A stretch of DNA of 64,000 nt from Cryptomeria japonica (GCF_030272615.1 NC_081415.1:234020803-234084802), one strand, 5' to 3'. Positions 34,942 through 47,877 are shown, numbered from the stretch's first letter. Notes: generated by a model not told the origin, from the sequence alone. Made by a program: numbers and translations.

Positions 34942-35876
34942 TCTTGGCAATTGACACTCTATTGGTTGGTTTCACTATGTTGTCATTGATGGAAACATGA
35001 TTTTGTGCTCCCTATTCATGTTTTGATTCTATGGTGTACCAACAAGAACTTCACAGATACTACACCGACACCAGCACCGGTAGGACAGAAGGATTTCTTT
35101 TGTCACTGACAATGCAGGATGACATGGTTTAGTAAAGGTTATCCATATTGGAGGCCGACACATATTGGATCCGACATCAAAAATTGATTGTAATGTTTAT
35201 GCATTTACGTTATCTAGTTGACATGTAATCTGGTATTGTATATATCTTTGTAAGTTGACATAAGGCATAAAATTTGTATAGGTTATATAGGCCAGTTTGA
35301 TAAGATCATTTTGATATAGAGACATGAGATAGGAGATTATGGATATGCGAATGTGATATGATACAAAATTATTCAGAGAGATTATGTATGTGAGGAATTT
35401 ATTGTAAGGGTTATTCCGGTAAAGGGGTTTAGGGTTTCAGATCGGAAAAAACAAAGCTCAAGCTGGAATTGTATTCTGGCATAGAAGATGCTATCTTAAG
35501 CAGTTCGTAGTTATTCAGATTGTAGTCTGGAATTTTATATAGTCAGTGAGGCTCCTATTGTGATTGAGCAATGTGTTCTAGGCTTTAAGGCTTCCTGCAA
35601 GTGCAGGCCCCTTGCATTTTGTAATATCTCTTCATATGGCCAGTATTGTGGGTCACAAATCCCACCGTGGTTTTTCCTCTTTGAGGTTTTCCACTTATAA
35701 ATCTGTGTGTTATGATTCTCATTTATGTGATTGTCTTATTAGTTGCTTTACTTCTTTCAATTTTGTATGTACTGGTATACAGGTTGGTGTATGCATGTTT
35801 TGTTAAAGCTAAAATCTACTATTCTGGCATAACACTGATTCACCCCCCCCCCTCTTAGTGTTAGTGGTTTCCAACA
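34942..35876 (+). mobile_element. Solo LTR H (A family) inside G ORF2
   Basis: A 935-bp solo LTR with perfect TSD ACATA (34937-34941, 35877-35881). The first bases are TCTTGG rather than TGTTGG, and it ends CCAACA. Several blocks match the A LTRs, for example GTGGGTCACAAATCCCAC and the CTGCAAGTGCAGGCCCC region, so it is a diverged relative of the A family. Confidence 0.82.
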
Positions 35877-36001
35877 ACATATGCAAGAAAGAAAAAGAGT
35901 GAAGAGCCAGTTGACACAAAGGCTAAAAAGAAGCCCAAGAAGGATGAAAAGGAGGGTGATAACACTGACACCCAATTTGTTGTGGAAATAAAAGAAGTCA
36001 G

Positions 36002-37040
36002 TGTTAGGTCCCAGAGACAATTGAGAGAGGGGGGGGGGGGTGAATCGGTTTGTCAAATAAATTTAAACCAAAAACAACTTAACCAATTTACTGCTTAATG
36101 CTGGTGAACTAGTCTGTTATACCGGTGGGTAGTTTTATTAGATAATTGTAATACCGGTAGGGATTAATGCATGAAACAAAAAGAAAAAGTCATCCACAAC
36201 ACATAACACCAATATTTGTATGTGGAAACCCTGTAAGGAGAAAAACCATGGTGAGAAACCTTACCCACAATTAGATGATACTACTACAGATAGTAAGTGT
36301 ATACAAATGGGGTCTGCACATGCAGAAAGGCCAAGCGCCTAGAGCTCACTGCTCAAACACAAAATGGTAGTCACACTGACTACAATTGGATGGTTAAATC
36401 CAATAAGAATATACTACTCAAAATAGCATCTTCATATGTTGGATTCAGTACCGATGTAGTTCTGATATGCTTTCACAAAAACCTAGCTTCACCTTCAAAT
36501 GATGTCTACGTGTATAGCTCTGCTTATTCTCGCATATACCTTTACACAATTCTCTTTCGCATTCCACATCTGATCTTACAAATAAGATCTTACATTTATA
36601 CCATAACGTAAGACCAATTTTAGTAAGTCAGATCTACAAGATATTTACAATAAAATCACTTTACAAACAATACAATATCCGATGCAATAACCGATTCAAC
36701 ATGTCGGCTTGATGCATTTACAACAATGATAAATCATCTCCATAGCATGTCGTGCTGATTTGGAAAAGATAAGCCTGACAATGCATAACCTAGACCTATT
36801 TGCTGGTAACAAGAAATATGCAAATATGAATATACCAATAAACAATTCTCCAAGATAAGATGTTTCAACAATGTATTTGACATAATCAAGTGTTCTCCAT
36901 GCCATTCCAAGTGTCGGTGTACCATATACCAATGACGGTGATAAGTCACTAGCTTGTCGGTGAATGTTGTTGAATCTCCAAAGTGCTAGAGTTTTAGTAG
37001 GTGTGGACATCAATGACAAAACCATACCAAAATACAAACA
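36002..37040 (-). mobile_element. Solo LTR I (F family) inside G ORF2
   Basis: A 1,039-bp solo LTR with perfect TSD GTCAG (35997-36001, 37041-37045). It is closely similar to the F LTRs over its whole length and is oriented opposite to G. It lies only 125 bp from solo LTR H. Confidence 0.88.
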
Positions 37041-39035
37041 GTCAGAAGAAGTGGTAGAAATGCAGTCCCAACTGTTGATGAATTGGTCCATGGGATCAAA
37101 GAATATGGAGGTGTATCTAGTGTAGATAGAAAATATCCCCTCTGCAATGAGGAGGACAAAATAAAAATTAAAGAAACACTTATCTGGAACATGCATAAGT
37201 TCTGCAAAACTCCCAGTGAACTTTATGGAATAATTCCATCAGACTTGAAAAATCAAATTGAAGGGAGATGGAAAATGACCCTCGCAATTGAAAAAGAGCA
37301 CAAGATAAAAGAACTCAGGGAAGTGCAACATGATTTTGATTTCAATCAAGCTTCAATAGTGGCATAAGCATGTGCTCAACACTTCAAAATAAGGAATATG
37401 ACAGGGAGAGTGGCCACAGGAGATGTCCAAGGTGTGCATTATGAGGGTGTTGCCTTATGAAAAATAATTTTGAGCCAACAAAAGGAAGCTGAGGAAGAAA
37501 TAGAAATAGAAGTAAAACAAGGACAAGATATAGCTTCTCATGAAAAGAGAAAAGGAAAAGAAAAAGATACCACCAATGAATTTGATGTTTTTAGAGTTGA
37601 TGATATCATCGGTAATGTTGTGTTAGATATTCCTAATCTGACAAAGGATGTAGAGAAATTGGTTGAACACATCAACCATTGAACCTATTGATATTGATGT
37701 TTCACCGGTAAAGGGAACCACTCAAACTAAGCATCCCGACGAAGATGAAGTCATAACTAAAGCTATACCTTATGAAGACAAACCTCATAGAACCTCGGTA
37801 ACAATAAATCCTACTGACTATGAACCTCTTTTGTCAAAAAAAGGTGCAAAGGAGGAAGAGGAAAAGAAGAAAGCAGAAAAGAAGGAAGATGTGTAGAAGG
37901 AAACAGAAGAAAAGAAAGTAGAAAGTAAGAAAATAGTTGTGGACACTCCTCTGGTAAGGAGGAAGTTAGATTTAGAAAAGGAGAGTGAAAAGAAGAAAGC
38001 TAAACTCACCACCGCAACTAGCTCTGAGGTTGAGGCTGAAGAAAAGGGAGAAGAAACAGAGGAAGAAGAGGGAGACTCTATAATTGACATAAAGAAGATG
38101 ACTCCTAAACAATTAATGAAAGTTTTTGAAAAATTGAGAGTTCAAGCTAAAAAGGCAAAACTTAGAGAAAATAAAAAGAAGGCAATAATTCTCAATTTTG
38201 CCAAGACAATTCTATCTAATCTACTTCCTGACATTGCTATTGATGACATTGCACCCATCATTGATCAATTGGGCACTCATGTCAAAGCAATCGGTTCATA
38301 GACAACCGATCTGGAGAAGGTTGTAGTTAAACAATATGTAACAAGGAGAGGTGAAAACTAATTTAATAAATATCAGTTGGCAAAGTTGCTCTCTCCACAA
38401 GCACTAAAGTAGTCAAATCTATACTACAGGAAGTTGGCAATTTATTGGTCAAATCATCAAGCTTCACTAATTTAATCAGAGATCTTCAAGATAAAAGAGC
38501 TCAGACTCAAAGGGAAATCCAAGATCTGATAGGTTCGTTTGATCCTCTTACAAGCTCTGCAGTGACCTTTAGTGGAAAGGTCAAATAGTTAACTCATGAA
38601 ATCAAAAAGTTAAAAGAGGAAGAGGATAAACAAGCTCTTAATCTGTCAGAGCTACAGTGCTACCTTGCACCGATCATTGATTTCATGCAAAGGAATATCA
38701 AAGAATAAAAAAGCCTCATAAGTGCACTTGACTATAAGATAGTAGATGCTATGGAAGATTTTGTTACAATTTTACGTGGACAATTCAACACCATGAAACA
38801 GGTGAAGCCTTCATGGGAATCTACTTTGCAAGCTGCTAAGGAAAATTTCAAAGACATTTTTTCTTTATTCTCATGAATTCTTTTATATATTCTTTTCCAT
38901 TGATGTCAAAAGGGGGAGTTTGTCTATGTACATGAGGTAGATGAAACAAGGGTCAGAACTGGCACAAACATGACTATTTTGCAGCAAAGTCATTGAACCT
39001 TTTCTGTAGTGTTTGTAGTGTTTGCCACCAATGCC

Positions 39036-39047
39036 AAAGGGGGAGTT
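39036..39047 (+). promoter_or_regulatory. G polypurine tract
   Basis: AAAGGGGGAGTT abuts the 3' LTR start and is preceded by TTGCCACCAATGCCAA at 39022-39037. A second, similar tract (AAAAGGGGGAGTTTG) with its own CATTGATG motif is at about 38898-38922. Confidence 0.78.
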
Positions 39048-39068
39048 TGTTGGCATTATGATGCATTT
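39048..39068 (+). repeat. G 3' LTR, first 21 bp
   Basis: TGTTGGCATTATGATG and the next five bases match the start of the 5' LTR at 30402. The LTR is then cut by solo LTR L. Confidence 0.85.
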
Positions 39069-40586
39069 TGTTGGCATTGACAAAACCGGTTAATCCAGAG
39101 AATCAGTATATTAGCTAATATTTTTCATTGATGTCTAACACTGACCGATGGAGTTGTGTATCTCAGTAGCAAAGGTGATGACTTGTAATCAAACATGGAA
39201 GCAACATAAGAGATAGATGATCAAGGTTCAATCAGCTCAAGGGAAGACATACTAAGCTAACTAGTCTGTCACTCAAGAAGATCAGTGTTGAGGTTAGATC
39301 TTCAGGTTGGTCATTCAGATGATGATGAAGTCACAAAAGGTGACTTAGGCAAGAAGGCTTGAGGTTGTATGCAAACTGCAACCTCGTTGAAAAATAGGAG
39401 AAGAGGCTTGATGGAAGCACTACAAACTGACATCAAAGGATGAACTGGTAATGAAAAGCGTAGTGGTATATCGGTGAATAAGAAGCAAGATAGGTGGTCA
39501 CCATAAATCTTAGAGTGGTGATCGGTTACACAGTTACGATGACAAAAGGTGAGTTGGTGAGTTTGTGTCAATGCCAAACTAAAGGTTGGTGGAGTCAATT
39601 TCAGTTATCATGCAATTAAGCCATGATTACTTGCGAATTTTTTGGTTCGCATTTAAAAGACTGAACTCAACCCAAAAGTCTCTATTTTTGGGGGATGCAA
39701 TGGCATATTTGGTTGAGTAGTTGGCGGAATTGTTGCAGGGCATGCAGAGCAAGAGTGGGAAGATTTAAATTCAAAATCTATCAAGATATGTGATTACATT
39801 GATTAAGGAAACACCTGAAGGTGACAACATAGAGTGTATAAAGTGTTTTGAGTTCATACAAAACTTTTTTTGATCAAAAAATTTGCAAAGTTCAAATCCT
39901 GTGAGAGATGATCTGAAGTGTAGAGTGAAGAGTGAGGAAGTGCTAAATGATTTAGCATAGTAGAGTGCGTGTGAAGTAGACCGACAGAGTGTAGAGCCAA
40001 GGGTATGAGTAGAGGACCACTGTAGTGCAGAGAAAACACAATCGATGGAGATAGAGTATGATTTTCATTGTGATCTGATCAAGCTATCAGTAGCTATTCC
40101 AACAGATCAACTTCCTATTGCTTTCTAACCATCGCAACTCAAAATCCATTAATCGGGTCAAGTTTAACAGGTCCCTTTGTAAAATACCTTAACCGGGTGA
40201 CATCTTAATTGATGATCCTAAGACCTTTAAAAAGGCTACCTCTAATAGGGTAAAGGCACTAACAGGCCTTAAATAAAATCCATTAATCGGGTGGCACCTA
40301 ATAGTGTCTTTGTAATCTCGTAACAGGGATAGTTCCTCACTGAGCGTACTCCAGAAGAATGCAAATTTTGTGAGTTTCTACTCACACTCTAGTTATCTCC
40401 CATTTGGGTTTCCATGAGATAAATCTTGGTGTTACTGTGTATCTTTTCATGCATGCATGTTCTTTTGCAATAACTATTTATGTTGATGAATATTAAGTTA
40501 GTGCAGTCTTGAGCTAAAAGATTTTAATTTTGTAAAATGCTAAAGTGTTGATTCACCCCTCCCCTTAGCACCGTTTGGAACTAGCA
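39069..40586 (+). mobile_element. Solo LTR L inside the G 3' LTR
   Basis: A 1,518-bp solo LTR running TGTTGGCATTGAC to ACTAGCA with perfect TSD CATTT (39064-39068, 40587-40591). It carries a GATTCACCCCTCCCC tract near its end like the other LTRs. No other copy of this family is in the window. Confidence 0.85.
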
Positions 40587-40591
40587 CATTT

Positions 40592-41755
40592 TGTATGACC
40601 AGTGAAATGGTTGTCATTGTTGGCAACATCATCTTCTAAGTCTCTACAATCCATCGGTAAAGGAATAAAGGGTAACTAGTGAAGAATAATAGTCCTTATT
40701 CCTATCGACAGTGAGTAGACTGGTATATAGGGGTTAACCAGCTAAGCAGTGAGTAGACCGGTATACAGGTGTTAACCGACTAAGTAGAAATTAGACTGGT
40801 ATATAGGAGGTAACCGGTTAGGTAGAATTGGACTGGTACATAGGCAACAACCAACATCACAGGAGTCTCAACCGACAGACTTAGAAACATCGAGATAACA
40901 TCCAGTTAAACCAACAGTTTTCTCTTTTCAACTGGCGAGATTTTTGGCATGAACGGTTGTCTTGACTGATATTCTTAGAATTATTTTTGGAGAGCAATTT
41001 GAGGCACGCCAACAAATTTTTGAGTTTGATATTTGGAGGGAAAGTTGGTGCCAGAACTAAAGGCTAATATATTCACATCATTCATTCTGATTGTGTGTTG
41101 TCAATGAGAAAAAGATCTGTGTGAATGCTAACAAGGCAAAAAAAGAAGAGTGCAGAAGATAGAGGTATGAATCGGTGAAGCCGACACCAATCAGAAGAAC
41201 AAAGCATGCAAAGCAGATCTATGAGACAGAGGTAGTGTCATCAGAGAGATCAATCATCTTTGTTCCCTTCTAACAATTGCATCATTGTAAATGATTTAAA
41301 AAGTTGAACCTTAATCGTTTCTTCATGTAAAATCTCTTAACAGAGTCACTTCTAATATGAAGTTGTAAAATCCTCTAGCAAGGTGAACTTTAACAGATTC
41401 TAAGGCATTCTTAACTAGATACTAGTCACTTCTAACAGGGCGATGTTCTCATAAAGAACTGGTTGTAAGCTCTTAAAAAGGCACTCTTTTTCACTACAGT
41501 AAAAGAGATTGTGGGTTATCCCCACCATGGTTTTCTCCCTCTAACTAAGGGTTCCCATGTATAATTTCTAGTATTACTTGATGCTTATTTGTGCATGCAA
41601 ATTTTTTTTTTTGATGTTCTCTGCTTTCATGATAAATAAAATGTTTAAGTTAATTTGGAAGGATAGTTGTAGACCAGTTAGTTTGAAAGTTTGAATTGTG
41701 TATAAACTATTTCAACTGATTCACCCCCCCTTTGAGTCACCATTTAATACTAACA
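40592..41755 (+). repeat. G 3' LTR, remainder
   Basis: Matches the G 5' LTR from just after its first 21 bp to its end (ACTAACA). The right TSD of G, AAATC, is at 41756-41760. Confidence 0.88.
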
Positions 41756-44700
41756 AAATCATTATCCCATGTCTCCAATAATGTTTCAATGATCTCAATA
41801 GTTGTCATAACTTGTGCAACGAATTCTTCCATTGCATCTATTGTGCTCATCTTCAGAGTCACCAAAACTGCTTCTACATCCTTATATACCCTTTGTAAGA
41901 TGCCCACTTTAGGTCTTTCAAGGATCTGAGTCTCCTAGCTTGTTCAAAATCATAAACATCTAACCGATGTTGCAAATCACCAACTGATTTCCCAAATGCT
42001 AAGGCTGAATCCTATAGAGGTATTTAATCATTACATATCTTCTCCTATTTTTTTTTGTCTCTTCTTGCCTCTTCTTCAAATAAGAATAGAAAAATGAAAT
42101 GTTAGATGTATAGGCCAAAATCCTTCCTCCAGTTTTAACAACAGTTCCCAAAAGATCTTTATTCACAGATAAAGCAATCTTCCCTTTATCAATATTTGTC
42201 ATTAGTTTCTCTCCCCTCTTCTTTTTGTAATTATTTTCAACTAAGGTATGGGTTGCCTCTTCAAGTGATTTCAGTTGGTCAGTAGCATCAACAACCAATT
42301 GTCCAAGCTTGATGATAAGGGTTGTCAAATTGCCAGTGTGAGTCTCTGGAAGGAGACTTGACAGAATATCAACAACAATTTGTATAGTTTTTGCTTATTT
42401 TCTCTTCTCTTTCAATCTTTTCTTTTGATCCCTAGAATGCATCACTGTAGAAATATCCATTAGTTCAGATGCACTTAAATTATCTACATATATAGGTCCT
42501 TTAATGCTTATTGAGTCATCCTCATCATCCTTTTGCTGCTTCATCTTTGCTTTTTCCTTTTCCTCTATTTTCTCTTTCACTTCATCCTTTTTTTTTTTCA
42601 GTTTCCTTTACTTCAACATCTTTCTCAGGTTTCTCTTTCTCCACTTCTATTTGTTTCTCTTGTGTAGCTATGCTAACCGGTGGCAGTTGATTTTCTACTT
42701 GGTTTTCTTTTTCTAGTGGCGGTTGAATATCCACACTAGGTTCATTGGCCGATGCTTTAGCTTCTTCCCGTGTAACAGTAATGTTCGATTGATGTACACG
42801 TTCCTTAACTGGTTCAATGATATTACTAGTTGTATCAATAGTGTCCTGGATTTCTTCAAAATCATCTACAAAGAAAATAATTGGTGGAGAAGTTGTGCCA
42901 TCCTTGTTCTTAACAAGATAGACAACATCCGATTGAATAAACTCTTCACCTTCTAGCTTCGGTGGAGCTCTAGTCTCTATTTGGTCAGGTTTATTTTTGT
43001 AAGACTTCAATTGCTCATTCATCATGTGAATATCTTTAGCTATACTGTGTGTATCATCTTCAACAAGTTGAGCATTTCCAGCCAATAACTTCAATCTTCT
43101 TGACTTAAAATGAAATTGTCCTTTGAACTTATCAAGTAATGCTAACAATTCCTCTCTAGATAACTCAGGAAAATATTGAATGAAAACTCTATCAATAATT
43201 TCTTGATCCTGTTCTACAGCCACTTTCCATTTATTTACAAGAATAGAATACAAAAAAATAGAATTTTCCTTTTCAATATCTTGAGACAACCGATTGTATT
43301 GACACAGATGGTTGATTACCTCTTGAACAATTTGTTGTTTCTATCCTTCATCAAATGAATCAAAATACTCTTTCACATTATCAAGCCATTTCCCCCTAAT
43401 GTTTTTAATGTTCTCTCAAAATCAGTCATACGCCTTTATGATGTAATATTAATAGAAGTACTTTGCTTTGAAATGTCTCCAACTGGTTTGGATTTCTTAC
43501 CAGTCACTTTCATCTTCTTTGGTTCCTCTTCAATGTCAGTATCCTCATATTCTACTTGAAGAATGAGATTCCAGCCTCTCTTCTTTGTTGCAGTCTGCTT
43601 CTTTCCATATACTTTGGGTGCTAGTTCATTTTTTACTTGAATACTTCTTGTCACCCTTGTACTGGTGGTCATTGAAGGTGCTTGCTCAACTTTCTTCTTT
43701 TTCTCTTTGGCACTACTAGGTTGAGTAGGTGCATTCTTTTCTTGGTAAATTTCCAGTCTTTTCTTCTTCTTATCCTTAGGAGATGACAAAAAATTATTGG
43801 CATAACCGATTAATAAGTCATAGTTGACTTCATAACTCATTTCTTCCATCTCATCTTCCTTGGGTTCAACGGCCTCCATAAGGCAAAAGTCAGTGGTTAC
43901 TATGAAATAGATATCATTTTCAAAGTGTTTCACAGTCTTACCCTCATTCTCATCTTCTTTTCAAACTCATTAAAATATATGTTCATGGCAATAGGAAATC
44001 TGTTCTTTACAGCCTTAATGTTGTTCTTTATTTGAGTTGTAACTGGTATGTCCTTCAACCATTGGATGTCACCAATTTCTAGAAGGAAATTATGAAAATA
44101 TAAGAATATGCCAATCAATAGTTGACCATACTTGAAATTTTGATTATTGTGCTTCTTGATTGATTTTAGGTTCAACATCAATTGGCTACTTATTGCCTCG
44201 TATAAATCATAATCTGCATTCTCTGCAATCATCATGTAGGTTGTATGTACAACAGTAGATGGCACACTGTTCATCCTACTGGAATGAAATATCCTATAGC
44301 CAATGACCATAGTTACAAATATGACTACTAGATCTTTAATGTTGTTGACCGAAAATGTACGATCGCCAGAGGTGGTATGAGTCAGTGCAATCACAGTCTC
44401 TTTTGAAATCATCCTCAGCTTTGGTACTTCACCGATTTGACAAAAACCGGTCACTGCATGAATTGCTTCCTTCATAATTGTGTGCAACCTTTCAAGATAC
44501 ATATTCTCTCCATACACACGACTAAGTATTATCCTAACATGCTCTTCCTCAAAATCTTCAAGAAAATATGCCACATTATGAAAACCTTTCATAAACCTTA
44601 ATATATTCGGGTTTGACTTTCCCGCTATTATCACACAAAGATTTTAGTTGAGAATAGATTGACACTGATCCTAGATCCTAAATTTTACAATCAATATAAC

Positions 44701-46144
44701 TGGATAAATCACCTTTGATCATAACACCATTAGGAACTTGAGACAATGCGTTATATGATATTATTTTATCCGATTCCATAGACTCCATAGCTTCAACAAT
44801 AATCATAAGTCTCTCTGCTGGTCTAGACGATGATTCCATTCTAGATAATCTAGATTTGAGAGATAATAATAAAAGAATACCTTATTCCCTTCGCATTGGC
44901 AGGGTTTCTGATTGATCTCTTAAATTCGCATCAGTTTTTCCTTTTCTTATATTTGAATCCAATCCAACTCATGATGTGCAACACAAATCCATTTACAATC
45001 AGCTAGCAATTCTCTTTTTAGCTCTGCAGGTGCTCAAAAACTCTTCTTCGAATGCAATTAGGGTAAAAGTAACTTCGTAAAACTTTCTTTTATAAACTTA
45101 CCCATTGCATTAATTGCAAAACTAATAGGGCAACAAACCCTAATATACCACTTAGAAAACTCACTTGTACCAATAGGTATATAACCGGTTGATAATCCTT
45201 ACAAAATCGATAGACAATGATACCAAGAATTCTTACAAAACAACTCGAAATACAAAACTCTTTTTCCATACATTCTTCAAGGGTTCCGAAAATATATTTA
45301 CCGGTATGCTCCCCTTAGGCTTGTTGAAAATCTCAATTCTCTGGTGTAGGATTCTCCACACTAGGTGAAGGGTTAGATTCTTCTTCTTCCATATTTTATT
45401 CATCTCTATTCTGGTTTCCTCAACATTGACCTTCTGCTTACCTTTAAAATCTTTAGAGTTGTTAACCGGTTTGTTCTTCCTAGTTCTACAGAACTTTGCC
45501 ATGTGTTCTGGTTTGTGACAATGATAGTGGGCCATCCCAAATGATCTCCAAGGTCCTGCATTACCTCTTCCAATTCTCCTTCTGCAGTTCATAGCCACAT
45601 GTCCATAGTTATTGCAAATGGTGCAAATCACATTTGTTACCTTCTCCATTTCATATGGACTGAACCAGTTGACATAGGGTTTATGCCAATTCATGTTTCT
45701 CCAGTTGTCATAGGTACTTCTCCAGTCACTATTAGGTCTTGGATTCATGTGCGGTGCCAGATTGTTTGTTCCATATCTACATTCAATTGATTTATGTCCA
45801 TACATGTTGCATGTGTAACAAGGACCTTAAAATCTTCTAGACACATATCTAGCATTAGCATTATAGCCTATGTTCTCAGTATATCTGTTTATACACACAT
45901 TAGCAGTATGTCCAGGTTTGTGATAGATAAAGCAAACAGGTTTGAAAACTTTCTTACCGGTAGGATTGTTAGCCTTAGAAGCAGTTTTACCTTTGTACAT
46001 GTTGCTCTTGGTACCAGAAGATTCTCCTTTCTCAGATGTGTTGAATCCTAGTCTAGTTGTGTCACCTTTCATCCTCTAAGATTGGATCTTCTCATCTAGC
46101 ATAGAAGAACTCTTATTGAATTTTTCAAGCTTCCCATTAGCCTC

Positions 46145-47628
46145 TAATGAATAATGATGAACAATAAATACCCAATAGGTACTGAGAGAGGGGGGGGGGG
46201 TGAATCAGTAAAGAGAAAAATTTCTCTGATAACTTAAATTGCAAAGACTGCACTAACTGGCAAACATCATCACTAACCTAAACCAAGACAATACCGGTAA
46301 AACATAGTAAGACTGTAAAAGACATAAACTGGTAACACTTAGAACTTCTCAAAACCTAATATCTCATCTCAACTTCACCCATATTCTTAAGCAAGTAATA
46401 CATCAGAAATACAATGACCATTAGATCAACATGCATTACCACTTAACAGAAAACACTAAATCCTCACATGAAAAGACATCACACATAACACACTAATTTT
46501 TTCACATGGAAACCCAATTGGGAAAAACCATGGTGGGGATGGATACCCACAAGTTGTTCTTGAACTCTACTGAAGTTTACTCTGTTAGGAGCCTAGATCA
46601 GTTAAAGACTTTACAATAGGTTCTGCTAGGAACCGATCCTACTAGGGATCACCCAGTTAAGGGATGGTTAAATACCTGGTTAGAGGTTAAAACCCTATTA
46701 AAGGTTACCTTGCAAGAGGATTTGAAGAACTCAATGATTTTGAGTTACCCTATTAAAGGATTTAAAAAAAAATTGTTAAAGCTACCCAGTAAAGTGATTT
46801 TCCAACTGCTGAAATGGTTAGAAGTCAACAGGTACTACACTGATCTGATAACAACACTCAATGCCAAGGTAGATCCACTTTTGTTCCTCTACATCTGCAA
46901 TCACACTCTACAGATATCTACTCACTTCTCCAGTCTGGCAAGAATCACCCCACATACATTCATTTGCCAACAACTTCAAATGAAAATCATCATTGACCTT
47001 ATAGACAACAATTAGGTTGGTGACCAAAACCTAAAACTCTAAGCATCTAGGTTAACAATACAGTCAGTCCAATCCTGACCATTTAATCACATTACATAGG
47101 GTAAAACAATCTTGAAAAAATCTCAAGATGTTCTGCATCGTCTGTTCTTCACCGCTTCTGGAAGTTGATAACCCATCACGCGCTCTCCACCATTTACTAA
47201 GATTTTGCACATTCCATGGTAGATAGAATCAATCTTCTCATGAAATATCCTCAAGGAAATACCTCACGTGCACAAGGCTGACATGGCAACGCGATCTAAT
47301 CTTCATTTCAATGCTAACTCATCACAGGATGTCGTTGGTCAAATCACACAGACTTGGAATGCATCAGCCAGAAAATGTGAAGCTGAGACTACCAACCGGT
47401 AGTCATATCAAGTGAAACCTTGATACAAACTTTGCATATATCGGTTCACTTGCCAGTTTACTTACTTCAACATATCGGTTCACACTTCATCATATCGGTT
47501 CACTTGCCAGTTTACTTACTTCAACATACTGGTTCACACTTCATCATACCAGTTCACACTTCAGCATATTGACATCGATGACAAAATACATTATCATCAT
47601 GTCATCAAACTCTGCACATATGCCAACA
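46145..47628 (-). repeat. K 3' LTR
   Basis: A 1,484-bp LTR. Its first bases are TAATGAATAATG where the other copy has TGATGAATAATG. Positions 47430-47560 hold a short tandem array of the words CATATCGGTTCACACTTCAT and CTTGCCAGTTTACTTACTTC. Confidence 0.88.
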
Positions 47629-47640
47629 ATCTCCCCCTTT
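47629..47640 (-). promoter_or_regulatory. K polypurine tract
   Basis: On the minus strand AAAGGGGGAGAT abuts the 3' LTR. TTGGCATTGATGGCAA follows at 47639-47654 on the plus strand. Confidence 0.75.
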
Positions 47641-47877
47641 GGCATTGATGGCAATACACAAAGATATCTTTACATCTTCTTCCATATTATATGTCTTCAA
47701 TATTGTAGATATCTTCTCTGCTTCACATCTTCGCCCCCTTTGACAACAATGCCAAAGTGGAGGCACAAGCTCCCATGTTCCACTATGTTTCTCCCCCTGA
47801 GGAGTAGCATCCTTCAACACATCAATCCTAAAAAATATTTGACAATGCAATACCTGATTGATTTTGAGCACATACCT

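Larger units (their letters stand above)
33503..38876 (+). pseudogene. G ORF2: unknown long protein, interrupted by two solo LTRs
   Basis: Not recognised. The ATG at 33503 begins MAASVL. There are stops near 33549, 33703 and 33975. Block 33737-33976 has VLRRVHDQFLWLE...ITKDVIQRVTG. Block 34007-34941 has SSRMNNVLSSV, IKKDKKQSFKYGSLLVCIFFY and YKDNVCFLVDTD, then a Lys-rich linker. Solo LTRs 34942-35876 and 36002-37040 cut the linker, and the frame agrees across both once each LTR and one TSD copy are discounted. It continues through 37083-37367 and 37470-37682, then shifts to 37663-38301. The C-terminus near 38740 has the DAMEDFV words shared with E, and a TGA is at 38874. Total length without the LTRs is near 1,130 codons. 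This is the clearest copy of the conserved N-terminal domain. Confidence 0.75.
30402..41755 (+). mobile_element. Element G: pol-less LTR retrotransposon (+ strand) carrying three solo LTRs
   Basis: The 5' LTR is 30402-31586 (1,185 bp). The 3' LTR is 39048-39068 plus 40592-41755, also 1,185 bp once the solo LTR at 39069-40586 and one TSD copy are discounted. TSDs are AATTC (30397-30401) and AAATC (41756-41760). The order is primer site (31589-31600), ORF1 (31645-32986), ORF2 (from 33503), polypurine tract (39036-39047), 3' LTR. Without solo LTRs it is about 7.8 kb. No pol domain is present. Confidence 0.87.
30390..44839 (-). pseudogene. E ORF2: unknown long protein, interrupted near its stop by element G
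   Basis: Homologous to ORF2 of A and G and not recognised as any known family. The ATG at 44839 begins MESSSRP. A stop and a frameshift precede the main block 44634-43930, which has ILSRVYGENMYLE...MKEAIHAVTG and FKYGQLLIGIFLYF. Next come 43933-43436 (IYFIVTTDF, then a Lys-rich linker), 43289-42582, 42580-42395 and 42328-41999. The last conserved words, DAMEEFV, lie near 41835. G sits at 30402-41755, and on discounting G and one TSD copy the frame reaches a TAG at 30390-30392 after three more codons. G therefore landed at the very end of the gene. Several frameshifts make the copy inactive. Confidence 0.72.

Noticed and set aside
37818-38090. Minus-strand Ser/Phe-rich open frame of 90 codons
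   Set aside because: Antisense shadow of the Lys/Glu-rich part of G ORF2.
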